A DNA stretch of 64,000 nt from Synechococcus sp. KORDI-49. Lineage in GTDB: Bacteria > Cyanobacteriota > Cyanobacteriia > PCC-6307 > Cyanobiaceae. Shown here piece after piece: positions 17,135 to 27,163 of the stretch (positions are counted from its first letter, which is position 1; every line of letters starts with the position of its first letter). The DNA lies in assembly GCF_000737575.1 (NCBI RefSeq), contig NZ_CP006270.1:1615163-1679162 (forward strand), read 5' to 3'. A model generated the notes under the pieces. It was given only the letters and a program-made list of their open reading frames with translations, made no database searches and was not told where the DNA came from. A program made the translations under genes and the position numbers.

Positions 17135-18359
17135 ACATCGGCAGGTACATCGCCAGAAGAATTGAGCCGACGATTCCACCCACAACGACAATCATGGCTG
17201 GTTCCAACATTGAGGTCAGCGCTTTCACCATTGCGCTGACTTCGTCCTCATAGAAATCAGCAACTTTGCTCAACATTTTATCCATTTCACCGGTTTCTTC
17301 CCCAATCGACAACATGTTCAGTGCCATATCCGGCAAAACCTTCTGACGGATCAGCGCTGTGCTCAACAGAACTCCCTCCTGGACAAGAGCTCTCGATTCG
17401 AGGATTGCATCGGAGATGATGGAATTTCCTGCCGTCTGGCTGGAGATCTCAAGAGACATCAGAATCGGCACGCCTGCTCGTGTGAGTGAGCTGAAGATCC
17501 GGCAGAACTGCGCTGTTGCCGTCATCATGATCAGCTCTCCGAAGAGAGGAACTTTCAGCATCAGCCGATCCACCTGACGGCGTCCGTTGTGCGTCTGGTA
17601 ATAACGGGCGAACATCCAAACCGCAATCAGCAGTGCGCCGACGATGTAGAGAGCCATCACGGATCTCAGCAGTTTGCTCAGGTCCACCAGCAGCTGGGTG
17701 AACGCTGGGAGTTCGGCTCCGAGATCCTCGAAGATTCCAGCGAATGTCGGAATCAGAAAGATTGTCATGCCCAGAAACACCAGAATTGCAATCACAAGAA
17801 CGGCGACGGGATATCCGAGAGCACCCTTGATCTGGTTCTGAAGTTTGGCGTTGTCCTCGAGAAGTTTGGCAAGACGTTTGAGCGACTCATCGAGCACACC
17901 GCCGGCTTCGCCGGCTTCCACCATGGCGACACTCAGTTGATCAAAAACCTTCGGCCATTTTCTGATTGCGGTTCCAAGAGCAACGCCTTCATTCACATCA
18001 AGGCTCACCCTGACCAGAGCTCGCTTGAACATCGGCAGCTTCTGCTGTGTTGCCATCAGATCGAGGCTGCGCACGATCGGCACCCCGGCATCCACAAGGG
18101 CCGCCAGCTTGCTGGCGAACACGGCTTTCTCCTTCACCCCGGGTGCCTTTTCAAAGGCACGGCCGAGATCGAAAGACATCCCTCCACCAGCGTCTTTCTT
18201 CTCGCTTCCACGTGTGTCATTGCCACTCGGCTTCACGTCGGTGGCGCGGATGCCCCGTCGCCGAAGCTGTTTCCGCGCTTCGCTCAGATCAGCGGCCCTG
18301 ACGGTCAGGGTGCGTGGCTGTCCGGTTGACCCGGTGTAGGTGGCAACAAAGCTGGCCAT
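17109..18359 (-). CDS. pilC: Type IV pilus inner-membrane platform protein PilC
   Basis: A 416-aa GspF/PilC protein that couples the pilus ATPases to the pseudopilin assembly core. It has two tandem T2SF domains: residues about 75-195 (FASKLAALVDAGVPIVRSLDLM, AGEAGGVLDESLKRLA) and about 280-400 (FCRIFSSLTRAGVPILMSLEI, SIGEETGEMDKMLSKVADFYEDEV), with three membrane helices, the last ending AMYLPMFTVFDQIQ. It is last in a pilB-pilT-pilC unit, 19 bases after pilT. Confidence 0.94.
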   Translation of the reverse strand: MASFVATYTGSTGQPRTLTVRAADLSEARKQLRRRGIRATDVKPSGNDTRGSEKKDAGGGMSFDLGRAFEKAPGVKEKAVFASKLAALVDAGVPIVRSLDLMATQQKLPMFKRALVRVSLDVNEGVALGTAIRKWPKVFDQLSVAMVEAGEAGGVLDESLKRLAKLLEDNAKLQNQIKGALGYPVAVLVIAILVFLGMTIFLIPTFAGIFEDLGAELPAFTQLLVDLSKLLRSVMALYIVGALLIAVWMFARYYQTHNGRRQVDRLMLKVPLFGELIMMTATAQFCRIFSSLTRAGVPILMSLEISSQTAGNSIISDAILESRALVQEGVLLSTALIRQKVLPDMALNMLSIGEETGEMDKMLSKVADFYEDEVSAMVKALTSMLEPAMIVVVGGIVGSILLAMYLPMFTVFDQIQ

Positions 18360-18378
18360 CGGTCAGGTACGGGGCCGG

Positions 18379-19461
18379 TCAGGGATCACCGACCAGACGT
18401 TCCAGCTCCGCCGGCTTGCTGGCTTTGGCAGTGGCCTCAGCCATGCTGATTTCACCTGCTGCCACCAGGTTCGCCAGCGCTTTTTCAAGCGTCTGCATGC
18501 CCAGTTCCCCACCGGTTTGGATCTGGGAATAGAGCTGAGCAGTCTTCCCTTCCCGGATCAGGTTGGCTGTCGCCGGGGTGTTGATCATGATTTCCTGTGC
18601 CATCACCCGACCGAACTGACCGGGAGCCGGATTCTGACGGCGGCAGAGGGTCTGGGAGAACACGGCCACGAGACTTCCCGAGAGCTGCACACGGATCTGG
18701 GTCTGTTGGCCTGGCGGGAACACATCCACCATGCGATCCACTGTCTGGGCAGCCGAACTGGTGTGCAGCGTGCCGAACACAAGATGACCGGTTTCAGCAG
18801 CGCTGATGGCCAGTTGGATTGTTTCCAGGTCTCGCATTTCGCCGACGAGGATCACATCTGGGTCTTCCCGCAATGCCGCACGCAGGGCATTGGCGAAGCT
18901 CCTGGTGTCTTCGTTGAGTTGGCGTTGGTGCACCAGGCTCTTATCGCTCTGGTAGACGAATTCGATCGGATCCTCGATGGTGAGGATGTGTTCGCTGCGG
19001 GTGTGATTGATGTGATCCAGCAGTGCAGCCAGGGTGGTGGTCTTGCCGGAACCTGTGGGTCCCGTGACCAGCACCAGGCCCCGCGGACGCTTGCTGGTCT
19101 CGATCACGACCGGAGGCAGGTTCAGAACCTCGATGCTGGGGATCTTGCTTCCCAGGGCCCTCAGGCAGGCCGCATAACTGCCCTTCTGCCGGTACACGTT
19201 CACCCGGAAACGGGCGACGCCTCTGAGTCCGTAGGCGCAGTCCAGTTCCCAGGTCTGTTCGAGGGTCTTGCGCTGGCTGTTGTTCAGCATCGAGAAGATC
19301 AGCCTGTTGCAGTCCTCCTCTTCCAGGGGTTCCTCCAGCATCGGGCGCAGTTCGCCGCTGAAACGTCCGTAGGGAGGCTGTCCGGTGGCGATGTGCAGAT
19401 CGCTGCCGCCTGCTTCGACCAGCTGCACCATCAGGTCTTCGATCATCAGATTCATACCCAT
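18379..19461 (-). CDS. pilT: Pilus retraction ATPase PilT
   Basis: Hexameric ATPase that depolymerises type IV pili for twitching or DNA uptake. Seen in order: an N-terminal PAS-like domain with DLHIATGQPP, Walker A GPTGSGKTTTLAALLDH, the Asp box HILTIEDPIEFVY, Walker B VILVGEMRDLETIQ and the His box GHLVFGTLHT. Length 360 aa is standard. The ATG is 4 bases after the pilB stop, so translation is likely coupled. Confidence 0.95.
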   Translation of the reverse strand: MGMNLMIEDLMVQLVEAGGSDLHIATGQPPYGRFSGELRPMLEEPLEEEDCNRLIFSMLNNSQRKTLEQTWELDCAYGLRGVARFRVNVYRQKGSYAACLRALGSKIPSIEVLNLPPVVIETSKRPRGLVLVTGPTGSGKTTTLAALLDHINHTRSEHILTIEDPIEFVYQSDKSLVHQRQLNEDTRSFANALRAALREDPDVILVGEMRDLETIQLAISAAETGHLVFGTLHTSSAAQTVDRMVDVFPPGQQTQIRVQLSGSLVAVFSQTLCRRQNPAPGQFGRVMAQEIMINTPATANLIREGKTAQLYSQIQTGGELGMQTLEKALANLVAAGEISMAEATAKASKPAELERLVGDP

Positions 19462-19465
19462 CTCC

Positions 19466-21292
19466 TCACTGGCGTTCCGTCAGGCAGTAGGGACATTCGA
19501 GCCAGCTCTCCTGAAGGCCGGCGCCACAACCGCTGCACGTCATTGTGCTGAGGGCCCGGGCTCTCCGCTCGGATTCCAGACCTGAATCCGTGAGGATCAT
19601 GCGGCCTACCTCCTCGAGGGTGGTGTGGCCCTGTCGCACCAGCTCCAGGCTGTACCTGAGCAGCGTCTTCATTCCGGATTCCAGGGCCAGCTGCCTGATC
19701 ACGTCGGTGGTCGCCCCCTTGGAGACTGCCGTTGCAATGTCCTCATTCATGCGCAGCACTTCATAGACACCGACCCGGCCCTTGTAACCACTGCCCTTGC
19801 AGCGGGGACAGACGGAGGTCCCCGGCGTGTGATGGTGGGCCCGGAAGAAGGTAACCTTCGCTTCGTCGCTTGCCATCAGACCGAAGCGTCCAAGCTCCAT
19901 CTGGCTGGGTCGGTAGGGCTCCCGGCAAGCGGTGCACACCCGGCGCATCAGACGCTGGGACACGATCCCGATCAGGGCAGCAGAGACCATGAAGGGCTCC
20001 ACACCCATCTCGTCCAGCCGCGCGATCGTGCTCGGGGCATCGTTGGCATGAAGCGTGCTGAGCACCAGATGGCCCGTGAGAGCGGCTTCGATGGCAGTCT
20101 TCGCGGTTTCCAGATCGCGGGTTTCCCCCACCAGCAGCACATCCGGGTCCTGTCGCATGAAGGCTCTCAGGGCTGTCGCGAAGTCGAATCCCTTATCCCG
20201 GTTCACCTGGCTCTGAGTGATCCCAGGCAGCGTGTATTCGATCGGATCCTCAACGGTGGAGATGTTGATGCCGGGGTCGTTTCGCTCCGCCAGCAGCGAG
20301 TAGAGCGTTGTCGATTTGCCTGATCCGGTGGGGCCGGTCACCAGGATCATTCCGAACGGTTTGGATCCCAGTTCACGCACGAGGTCGAGGGTGATCGGAT
20401 CGGAGATCAGCTGATCCAGTCCGAGCTGCGTTGAATCGCTGTCCAGAAGACGCAGCACCACCTTCTCGCCATAACGGCTTGGCAGGGTGCTGACCCGGAA
20501 GTCGATCACCCGGTCTCGATACCTGCGGCGGATGCGTCCGTCCTGAGCCTGGCGTCGTTCGGCGATGTCCAGGTCCGCCAGGATCTTGAAGCGGGAGGTG
20601 ACGGCAGGGATCAGCCGCCCCGGCAGCGGCTCGATGTATTGCTGAAGCACACCATCCTGTCGGTAACGCAGCCGCAGACCTTTCTGCTGGGGTTCGACGT
20701 GGATGTCACTGGCGCCGACGGACATCGCCTGCAGCAGGATTCTGTCCACGAGACTCACCACCGGTGAGGCGTCGGCATCCCGCAGACTCGCCTCCAGGTC
20801 GATCGTGCCGCTGCTCTGCTCGGCCTGCTCTTCAGGGTCCTCCTCGAGCACCCCATCGACGGTGAATTCCTCCAGATAGGTGGCAGCCGTCTCTTCGACG
20901 GCCCGGTCCACCGAGGGGGAGGGCGTCGGGACCGGCTCGATGGATTCGCGGGTCTCCGTCTTCTGGAGTGCGGCCTTCAGATCGCTTTCCAGCGAGCGAT
21001 GCAGGCGGATCTGCCGACCGTTGCCGGGATGCTGCGCCAGAAACTCGCTTCGATCCTGTTCATCCCAGTGGCTGGGGACGGCGATGTCGAGATGGTCGTC
21101 GTCGATCGCAATCGGCAGAGCCCGAAGTGCGCGCCATTGATCCGCGTCCAGACCCGTGCTTCCGTCCTCGAGAAGCTGCCGCGAGCAGCTGAGCTGCTCC
21201 GGCCCGGGGACGGTCTGCTGCAGCAACAGTTCCAGTTCCAGCCGTTGCTGAGCCGGTTCTTCGGCATCTGGAATCGGCCGGGCCAGGGTCAC
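19466..21292 (-). CDS. pilB: Pilus extension ATPase PilB with extra C-terminal zinc ribbon
   Basis: GspE/PilB ATPase driving pilus polymerisation. A variable N-terminal region is followed by DIHVEPQQKGLRLRYRQDG, Walker A GPTGSGKSTTLYSLL, ISTVEDPIEY, LLVGETRDLETA and the metal-binding CTAC...CPRCKGSGYKGRVG of the subfamily. After the usual end comes a further CSGCGAG...LECPYC segment, a second putative zinc ribbon. I chose GTG 21292 (608 aa), which leaves about 97 bases before grpE. Starts at 21391 or 21409 are in frame but would overlap the grpE start codon on the other strand. Confidence 0.92.
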   Translation of the reverse strand: MTLARPIPDAEEPAQQRLELELLLQQTVPGPEQLSCSRQLLEDGSTGLDADQWRALRALPIAIDDDHLDIAVPSHWDEQDRSEFLAQHPGNGRQIRLHRSLESDLKAALQKTETRESIEPVPTPSPSVDRAVEETAATYLEEFTVDGVLEEDPEEQAEQSSGTIDLEASLRDADASPVVSLVDRILLQAMSVGASDIHVEPQQKGLRLRYRQDGVLQQYIEPLPGRLIPAVTSRFKILADLDIAERRQAQDGRIRRRYRDRVIDFRVSTLPSRYGEKVVLRLLDSDSTQLGLDQLISDPITLDLVRELGSKPFGMILVTGPTGSGKSTTLYSLLAERNDPGINISTVEDPIEYTLPGITQSQVNRDKGFDFATALRAFMRQDPDVLLVGETRDLETAKTAIEAALTGHLVLSTLHANDAPSTIARLDEMGVEPFMVSAALIGIVSQRLMRRVCTACREPYRPSQMELGRFGLMASDEAKVTFFRAHHHTPGTSVCPRCKGSGYKGRVGVYEVLRMNEDIATAVSKGATTDVIRQLALESGMKTLLRYSLELVRQGHTTLEEVGRMILTDSGLESERRARALSTMTCSGCGAGLQESWLECPYCLTERQ

Positions 21293-21389
21293 GGGCGGGA
21301 GGTGAAGTGGAAGGTGCGGGCTTCCGCAACTTGTGGGATGTCTGCGTCGCCCTTCAACATGTCTAGGCAGCAATTCCTGACCGGTCAGC

Positions 21390-22070
21390 ATGAGCGGCGA
21401 CGCCTCCACCCCAGCGCAGGACCAGAACGCCGAGTCGATGGAGCCTGTCGCGTCCCCAGACGTTCAGGAATCGCCGGTTGAGTCCGGTTCCACCGGAACG
21501 GATGTCGATCCTGCCGAGCGCCTGCAGCAGCTGGAGAAGGAGTTGCAGACCCTGCGTGCCGAACACGACGCCCTGCAGAGTCAGTACATGCGAATCGCAG
21601 CTGATTTCGATAATTTCCGCAAGCGTCAGAGCCGGGATCAGGATGATCTCCGTCAGCAGCTGGTCTGCTCGACGCTGAGCGAGATCCTTCCTGTTGTCGA
21701 CAACTTCGAGCGCGCCCGTCAGCAGCTCAACCCTGAGGGTGAAGAGGCTCAGGCCCTCCATCGCAGCTATCAGGGTCTCTACAAGCAGCTGGTCGAAGTC
21801 CTGAAGCAGCAGGGGGTCGCCCGGATGGAGGTGGTGGGTCAGGAGTTCGATCCCACGCTCCATGAAGCTGTTCTTCGTGAAGAGAACACGGAGCACCCCG
21901 AGGATGTGGTGATCGAGGAGCTGCAGCGCGGCTATCACCTCAACGGTCGCGTCTTGCGCCACGCCATGGTCAAGGTGTCGATGGGACCGGGTCCTTCCGG
22001 TGATGCTCCAGCTGCCGACAGCCATTCGGAACAGCCCCAGCCGGAACAGTCCCAGTCGGAGGACTCTTGA
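21390..22070 (+). CDS. grpE: Nucleotide exchange factor GrpE
   Basis: Co-chaperone that releases ADP from DnaK. An acidic N-terminal tail leads to the long dimerisation helix ([21 protein letters not shown]), then [12 protein letters not shown], the most conserved block, and the beta domain [12 protein letters not shown]...[17 protein letters not shown]. The C-terminal tail is rich in Gln, Ser and Pro. Length 226 aa. TGATG links it to dnaJ. Confidence 0.95.
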   Translation: MSGDASTPAQDQNAESMEPVASPDVQESPVESGSTGTDVDPAERLQQLEKELQTLRAEHDALQSQYMRIAADFDNFRKRQSRDQDDLRQQLVCSTLSEILPVVDNFERARQQLNPEGEEAQALHRSYQGLYKQLVEVLKQQGVARMEVVGQEFDPTLHEAVLREENTEHPEDVVIEELQRGYHLNGRVLRHAMVKVSMGPGPSGDAPAADSHSEQPQPEQSQSEDS

Positions 22071-23200
22071 TGGCCGATTTCTATGAGCTTCTCGGTGTTG
22101 CACGGGATGCGGATGCCGACACCCTGAAGCGGGCCTATCGCCGCATGGCCCGTCAGTACCACCCCGACATCAACAAGGAAGCGGGTGCGGAGGATCGCTT
22201 CAAGGAGATCGGCAGGGCCTATGAAGTGCTCAGCGATCCGCAGAGCCGGGCCCGGTACGACCAGTTCGGAGAAGCAGGACTCGGTGGTGCCGCCGGAGCG
22301 CCCGACATGGGTGACATGGGCGGTTTCGCCGATCTGTTCGAGACGTTCTTCAGCGGTTTCGGAGGTGCACAGGCCGGGGGGCGTCAGCGACGACGTGGTC
22401 CTCAGCAGGGCGATGATCTGCGCTACGACCTCACCATCGATTTCGAGCAGGCGGTCTTCGGTCAGGAACAGGAGATCAAGATCCCTCATCTGGAAACCTG
22501 TGACACCTGCAGTGGCAGCGGGGCCAAGCCGGGGAGCGGACCCACCACCTGTGGCACCTGCGGAGGGGCCGGTCAGGTGCGTCGCGCCACCCGCACGCCG
22601 TTCGGGAGTTTCACCCAGGTGGCGGAATGTCCGACCTGCGGAGGCACCGGACAGGTGATTGCCGATCCCTGCTCAGCCTGCGGTGGCCAGGGAGTGCATC
22701 AGGTCCGCAAGAAACTGCGGATCAACATCCCTGCCGGTGTCGACACCGGAACCCGTCTGAGGGTCTCGGGCGAGGGCAATGCCGGCCCCCGTGGCGGCCC
22801 TTCCGGGGATCTCTACGTGTTTCTCACCGTGAGGCCCCACCCCCGTCTCAAGCGGGATGGTCTCAACATTCACACCGAGGTGAACGTCAGCTATCTGCAG
22901 GCGATCCTCGGTGACACGATCGAAGTGGAGACCGTTGACGGTCCCACCGAGCTGGAGATCCCGGCTGGAACCCAACCCGGATCGGTTCTGACCCTGTCCA
23001 ACAAGGGGATCCCCAAGCTGGGGAATCCGGTCGCCCGAGGCGATGAACGCATCACGGTCACCGTTCAGCTTCCGAGTCGCCTCTCGGACGCCGAACGAGG
23101 GCTGCTGGAGCAGTTGGCCGGTCATCATTCGGCCCGCGGCAAGCAGCATCACCACCACAACAGCGGGCTGTTTGCCCGACTGTTCGGTCAGAAGGGATGA
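22070..23200 (+). CDS. dnaJ: Chaperone protein DnaJ (type I)
   Basis: Stimulates DnaK ATPase and binds clients. The J domain includes [12 protein letters not shown] (HPD motif); a Gly/Phe-rich linker follows (residues about 72-105). Zinc modules come next: [24 protein letters not shown] and CSACGGQG. The C-terminal substrate domains precede a His-rich tail with a run of His after SARGKQ, unusual but of unclear meaning. GGAGGA 7 bases before ATG 22070 supports the start. Overlaps the next gene by ATGA. Confidence 0.95.
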   Translation: MADFYELLGVARDADADTLKRAYRRMARQYHPDINKEAGAEDRFKEIGRAYEVLSDPQSRARYDQFGEAGLGGAAGAPDMGDMGGFADLFETFFSGFGGAQAGGRQRRRGPQQGDDLRYDLTIDFEQAVFGQEQEIKIPHLETCDTCSGSGAKPGSGPTTCGTCGGAGQVRRATRTPFGSFTQVAECPTCGGTGQVIADPCSACGGQGVHQVRKKLRINIPAGVDTGTRLRVSGEGNAGPRGGPSGDLYVFLTVRPHPRLKRDGLNIHTEVNVSYLQAILGDTIEVETVDGPTELEIPAGTQPGSVLTLSNKGIPKLGNPVARGDERITVTVQLPSRLSDAERGLLEQLAGHHSARGKQHHHHNSGLFARLFGQKG

Positions 23201-23424
23201 GCAGCGGTTCTCTGGATCTCAGGGGCACGCCCTGTCCGGTGAACTTCATCCGCTGTCGACTGGCTCTCGAAGCCTTGCAGCCTGGTGATCTCCTCAATGT
23301 CCAGCTGGATCGCGGCGAACCTGAAGAGATGGTGATCCCCGGATTGCGAGAAGCGGGTCACCGGGTGGAGATCACCGATGACTCCTCCAGCTGGATCGTT
23401 TTGCGTGTCGTCTGCGGGGGTTGA
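23197..23424 (+). CDS. TusA/SirA-family sulfur carrier-like protein
   Basis: A 75-aa protein with the TusA signature [19 protein letters not shown]; the Cys of the CPxxx motif would carry persulfide sulfur. TusA proteins relay sulfur for tRNA thiolation or molybdopterin; which applies here is unknown. It overlaps dnaJ by 4 bases (ATGA) and lies 6 bases before rsgA, so it is embedded in the chaperone/ribosome-assembly transcription unit. Confidence 0.87.
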   Translation: MSSGSLDLRGTPCPVNFIRCRLALEALQPGDLLNVQLDRGEPEEMVIPGLREAGHRVEITDDSSSWIVLRVVCGG

Positions 23425-23430
23425 TCAGCT

Positions 23431-24330
23431 GTGAGCGATGCCACCGGAATCGTTGTGGCGTTGCAGGCGAATTATCTGGAGGTGGAGCTGGACTCGGCTC
23501 CAGAAGGAGTTCCGCCGCGGCTGCTCTGCACACGACGCACCCGTCTGAGCCATCGGGGTGAAGTGGTGCATGTCGGCGATCGGGTGGTTGTCGAGGCGAT
23601 CGACAGCGTTCAGGGCCGCGCCGTTGTGGCTCGGGTGGATGCCAGAAGCAGCCTGCTGAGCCGACCCCCGGTGGCCAATGCCTCCACCGTGGTGGTGGCC
23701 CTCGCTGTCGAACAGCCCGGTTTCGATCCGGATCAGGCCAGTCGGTTTCTGCTCACCGCCGAACGCACCGGCCTCGCTGTTGAACTGCTTCTGACCAAGG
23801 CCGATCTGGTGAGCCGGGATCATCTGGAGGCTCTTCAGGTTCGTCTGCAGGGCTGGGGTTACGCGCCGATTGCGGTTTCTTCCAGGACTGATGAGGGGCT
23901 CGACCGGGTGCGGCAGAGACTCTCAGCCTCGCCGCTGACGGTCGTGTGCGGTCCTTCCGGTGTTGGCAAGAGCAGCTTGCTGAATCGACTGATGCCGCAT
24001 CTGGCGTTGCGGGTCGGAGCTGTGTCCGGACGACTGCAGCGGGGTCGTCACACCACTCGGCACGTGGAGCTGTTTCCTCTGGCTGAGGGATGTCGCGTTG
24101 CGGACACCCCAGGGTTCAATCGACCGGATCTGCCGGATGAACCGAGGGAGTTCGCCCTGCTGTTTCCTGAGTTGCGTCACCAGCTGGATCCCTGGCCCTG
24201 TCGCTTCCGCGACTGCCTGCATCGGGCTGAGCCCGGCTGTGGCATCCGGAGGGATTGGGAACGTTATGACCTCTACACAACAGGGCTGGAGGAACTCTCG
24301 AAGCTCAGCCGCTCATCCCGGGCAGGTTGA
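23431..24330 (+). CDS. rsgA: Small ribosomal subunit biogenesis GTPase RsgA
   Basis: Circularly permuted GTPase that helps mature the 30S subunit. An OB-fold domain fills residues 1-70. The G motifs then come in permuted order: LTKADL (G4), SSRTDEG (G5 region), [12 protein letters not shown] (G1), [10 protein letters not shown] (G2 region), DTPGF (G3). The C-terminal zinc knuckle is [14 protein letters not shown]. Length 299 aa; GTG start. Its last 26 bases overlap the 3' end of ebfC on the opposite strand. Confidence 0.94.
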   Translation: MSDATGIVVALQANYLEVELDSAPEGVPPRLLCTRRTRLSHRGEVVHVGDRVVVEAIDSVQGRAVVARVDARSSLLSRPPVANASTVVVALAVEQPGFDPDQASRFLLTAERTGLAVELLLTKADLVSRDHLEALQVRLQGWGYAPIAVSSRTDEGLDRVRQRLSASPLTVVCGPSGVGKSSLLNRLMPHLALRVGAVSGRLQRGRHTTRHVELFPLAEGCRVADTPGFNRPDLPDEPREFALLFPELRHQLDPWPCRFRDCLHRAEPGCGIRRDWERYDLYTTGLEELSKLSRSSRAG

Positions 24331-24646
24331 GGTTGAGTCCTCCTGTGAGGTCCTCCATCCGCTGCTTCATCGTGGCGGTTGAGGCGTCGTAGGCCGCCTG
24401 CAGGGCTTCCAGGGTGGCGGCTTCGCAGGCGTCCTGACCCTCCTGGAGAAGCGCCGGATCGAGGCGCACCCGCAGCGGCTGCTGATTGCCGGAAAGCCAG
24501 ATGCTGGCGCGGCCATCGGCACTGCTGCCCTCGATTTCCATTCCGTCCAGTTCCTCCTGCAGCTTCTGGGCGTCCTGCTGGATCTGCTGGGCCTTGCGGA
24601 AGGCTTCGGTCAGCTGACCGAAATTGGGTAGTCCGAACCCTGCCAT
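24305..24646 (-). CDS. YbaB/EbfC nucleoid-associated protein
   Basis: A 113-aa homodimeric DNA-binding protein. The N-terminal helix [25 protein letters not shown] and the central strand pattern [20 protein letters not shown] are typical; the C-terminal helix ends [17 protein letters not shown]. It follows murB after a 24-base gap on the same strand and probably shares its transcript. The 3' end is antisense to rsgA. Confidence 0.92.
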   Translation of the reverse strand: MAGFGLPNFGQLTEAFRKAQQIQQDAQKLQEELDGMEIEGSSADGRASIWLSGNQQPLRVRLDPALLQEGQDACEAATLEALQAAYDASTATMKQRMEDLTGGLNLNLPGMSG

Positions 24647-24670
24647 CGTGGTGCTGAGGGAGTCGGCAGA

Positions 24671-25564
24671 TTAAGCCGCTGTTGCGAAACCGAGGCGTTT
24701 CACTTCCGGATGCAGAGACAGTGCGTGGCGTTCGTGCACCCGTGCCTGCACGAAACTGATCAACCGGTCGATGTCCATGGCTGTGGCGGCACCGGTGTTG
24801 ACGATGAAATTGGCGTGCACGGTGGACACCTCAGCGCCACCGATCCGCGTTCCCTTGAGGCCCAGGTCCTCGATCAGCCGACCGGCTTTGAGGGGTTCAG
24901 GATTGCGAAACACGCTGCCGCAGCTGGGTTGGGTGTAGGGCTGAGTGCTGGTGCGCTTGCTGAGGTTGTCTGAGGTGATGCGCCTCAGTTCCTGAGGGTC
25001 GTGCCCGGGCTCCAGCCGGAAGCGGGCCGAAAGCACCAGCAGGGGTTCGTTCTGCAGGCGGCTGTGGCGGTAATCGAAGGCGAGCTGGTCGCGTGTGAGC
25101 TCGAAGCTTTCACCACCGGCCATCGGGATCACCTGAACCGATTCCAGCGATTCAGCTGTGCATCCACCCTGAGCACCCGCATTCATCACGGCGGCACCGC
25201 CGACCGTGCCGGGGATGCCGACGGCCCATGCCAGCCCCTGGAGACCGGCCTGGGCGACCCGGCGGGCCAGGGACGGGATCGGTTCCCCTGCGAGGGCCTG
25301 GACCAGGCCACTGCGCGCGTCCAACGTCACACCCTGCATGCGGCGAAGGCAGAGGGTGAGGCCGCTCAGGCCCTCATCGTTGATCAGCAGATTGGAGCCG
25401 GCGCCGATCACACGGCAGGGCAGATCGTTCTGATGCGCCCAGTCCAGCCATGCGGTCGTCTCCTCGATGGTGGTGGGTTCCGCCAGCCACTCCGCCGGTC
25501 CGCCTACACGCCAGGTGGTGAACTCGGCGAGAGGAACCTGCTTGCGGGAAGGGAGACCAGGCAT
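24671..25564 (-). CDS. murB: UDP-N-acetylenolpyruvoylglucosamine reductase MurB
   Basis: FAD enzyme completing UDP-MurNAc in peptidoglycan precursor synthesis. FAD-binding blocks are [45 protein letters not shown] and FDYRHSRLQ; the catalytic Ser region is [11 protein letters not shown], which marks a type I MurB. ATG 25564 (297 aa) starts 5 bases after the murC stop; a start at 25606 would overlap murC by 37 bases. Confidence 0.95.
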   Translation of the reverse strand: MPGLPSRKQVPLAEFTTWRVGGPAEWLAEPTTIEETTAWLDWAHQNDLPCRVIGAGSNLLINDEGLSGLTLCLRRMQGVTLDARSGLVQALAGEPIPSLARRVAQAGLQGLAWAVGIPGTVGGAAVMNAGAQGGCTAESLESVQVIPMAGGESFELTRDQLAFDYRHSRLQNEPLLVLSARFRLEPGHDPQELRRITSDNLSKRTSTQPYTQPSCGSVFRNPEPLKAGRLIEDLGLKGTRIGGAEVSTVHANFIVNTGAATAMDIDRLISFVQARVHERHALSLHPEVKRLGFATAA

Positions 25565-25569
25565 TCCGA

Positions 25570-26991
25570 TCAGGCGGCCACCGGTGTCCTGGACAGTCGT
25601 GACCACAGGCCGTTCACATCACCGGCTCCCATGGCCAGGACCAGGTCCTCAGGGCGGCTGGCGTCCCGCACGAGGGAGACCAGCTCATCGATGTTGTCGG
25701 CCACGTGGACGGGAAGCTCAGGTCTCAGGGCCCGCACACGGTCCGCCAGGGTGCGGCTGCAGACCCCTGCGATCGGTGTCTCACCTGCGGCATAGACCGG
25801 GGCCAGCATCAGCGCGTCACAGTTCTGCAGGGCGAGGGCGAATTCACCGAGGAACTCCTGTGTACGGCTGTACCGGTGGGGTTGGAACACGGCCAGCAAC
25901 CGGCGCGGCGGGCTGGGCAGAGGGCTGCGGCCGCTGTCCACCATCAACCGAGCCATCTCGAGAGTTGCCCTCACTTCGCTGGGGTGATGGGCGTAGTCAT
26001 CAACGATGTGGCGCCCCTGCCAGGTGCCGCGCAGATCGAAGCGACGCCCTGGGGTCTGCAGCACAGCCAGGCCTCCCATCAGTCGGTCCAGGCTCAGACC
26101 TTCCATTCGGCAGGCGGCCAGGGCAGCCGTGGCGTTGCTCAGGTTGTGCAGGCCCGGCATCGGCAGGGTGAACTCACCGACGGCGTTGCCGTTCTCGAAG
26201 AAACGGGCACGACAGCGGTCTCCATCCAGCTGCAGAGGCAGGGCGGCGAAGTCGACGTCGTCGCTGTTGCGGACCGACCACCAGGCATCGGCGCGGAAGT
26301 GTTCCCGGAGGATCGGATCGTCGTGGTTGGCCAGCAGGCGGCCGCAGCCATTTCCAAAGCGCTGCAGAGTCGTGATCAGGTCGTCCAAACCGCCGTAGTG
26401 GTCGGTGTGATCGAGCTCGAGATTGGTGATCAAGCCAAGGCTTGCCTGGAACTTCACCAGTGAGCCATCGGATTCATCCGCTTCCGCGACCAGCAGTCGA
26501 CCCTGACCGGCATGGCCGTTGCTGCCCAGGCAGGGGACGATCCCGCCGATCACGGCAGTGGGGTCTTCACCGGCCTGATGCAGCAGGGTGGTGATCAGTG
26601 AGCTGGTGGTGGTTTTGCCATGGCTGCCGGCCACCGCAATCGACGGCTGCCGGGAGATCAAGGCGGCGAGCAGATCGGAGCGATGCCAGATGTCCAGACC
26701 TTTTTCACGGGCCCGCATCAGTTCCGGATTGGTATCGGGGATCGCGGTGCTGATCACCACGATCGGTGCCTGATCGGATGACGCGAGAAGGGCGTTGATG
26801 GATGCGGCTGTCTGCTCGGAGAAGATGCGCACCCCGAGTCCGCGCAGGTTCTGCACCGTTGGGTTGTCCCGCGGGTCGGATCCACTCACCGGTTGCCCGC
26901 GATCCGCAAGGATCCTGGCCAGGGCTGACATGCCGATGCCACCGACCCCGATGAAGTGCACGGGCTGGCGACTGTCGAGCAGGAGAGCCAA
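25570..26991 (-). CDS. murC: UDP-N-acetylmuramate--L-alanine ligase MurC
   Basis: ATP-dependent addition of L-Ala to UDP-MurNAc. The N-terminal Rossmann part is [16 protein letters not shown], the P-loop is [13 protein letters not shown], and the central domain carries [10 protein letters not shown]; the C-terminal domain has [14 protein letters not shown] and FQPHRYSRT. Length 473 aa is standard. It heads murC-murB-ebfC and diverges from gap2. Confidence 0.96.
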   Translation of the reverse strand: MALLLDSRQPVHFIGVGGIGMSALARILADRGQPVSGSDPRDNPTVQNLRGLGVRIFSEQTAASINALLASSDQAPIVVISTAIPDTNPELMRAREKGLDIWHRSDLLAALISRQPSIAVAGSHGKTTTSSLITTLLHQAGEDPTAVIGGIVPCLGSNGHAGQGRLLVAEADESDGSLVKFQASLGLITNLELDHTDHYGGLDDLITTLQRFGNGCGRLLANHDDPILREHFRADAWWSVRNSDDVDFAALPLQLDGDRCRARFFENGNAVGEFTLPMPGLHNLSNATAALAACRMEGLSLDRLMGGLAVLQTPGRRFDLRGTWQGRHIVDDYAHHPSEVRATLEMARLMVDSGRSPLPSPPRRLLAVFQPHRYSRTQEFLGEFALALQNCDALMLAPVYAAGETPIAGVCSRTLADRVRALRPELPVHVADNIDELVSLVRDASRPEDLVLAMGAGDVNGLWSRLSRTPVAA

Positions 26992-27091
26992 GGAACGCAG
27001 TCAGAGGCTTGAAAGATAAGGCAGTCCTTCAGCGTCGTCCTGATTGTTTTGGGACAGATCGACCGTTGCTTTGACCAATCCGGCTGGGGCC

Positions 27092-27124
27092 AGAACAAGG
27101 TTTTTGTTCTTATTTCTGTATGAT
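27092..27124 (+). promoter_or_regulatory. gap2 promoter region with palindromic candidate operator
   Basis: In the 172-base murC/gap2 divergent region, AGAACAA (27092-27098) and TTGTTCT (27104-27110) form a perfect 7-base inverted repeat with a 5-base centre. A TATGAT hexamer at 27119-27124 matches a sigma-70 -10 box, 39 bases before the gap2 ATG. The repeat covers the -35 position, and no good -35 box is visible, which suggests activator- or repressor-controlled initiation. The regulatory role is inferred. Confidence 0.5.
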
Positions 27125-27163
27125 CTGCGGCCAAAACCCTTCTGCGGCAATCCCGCTTCTGAC

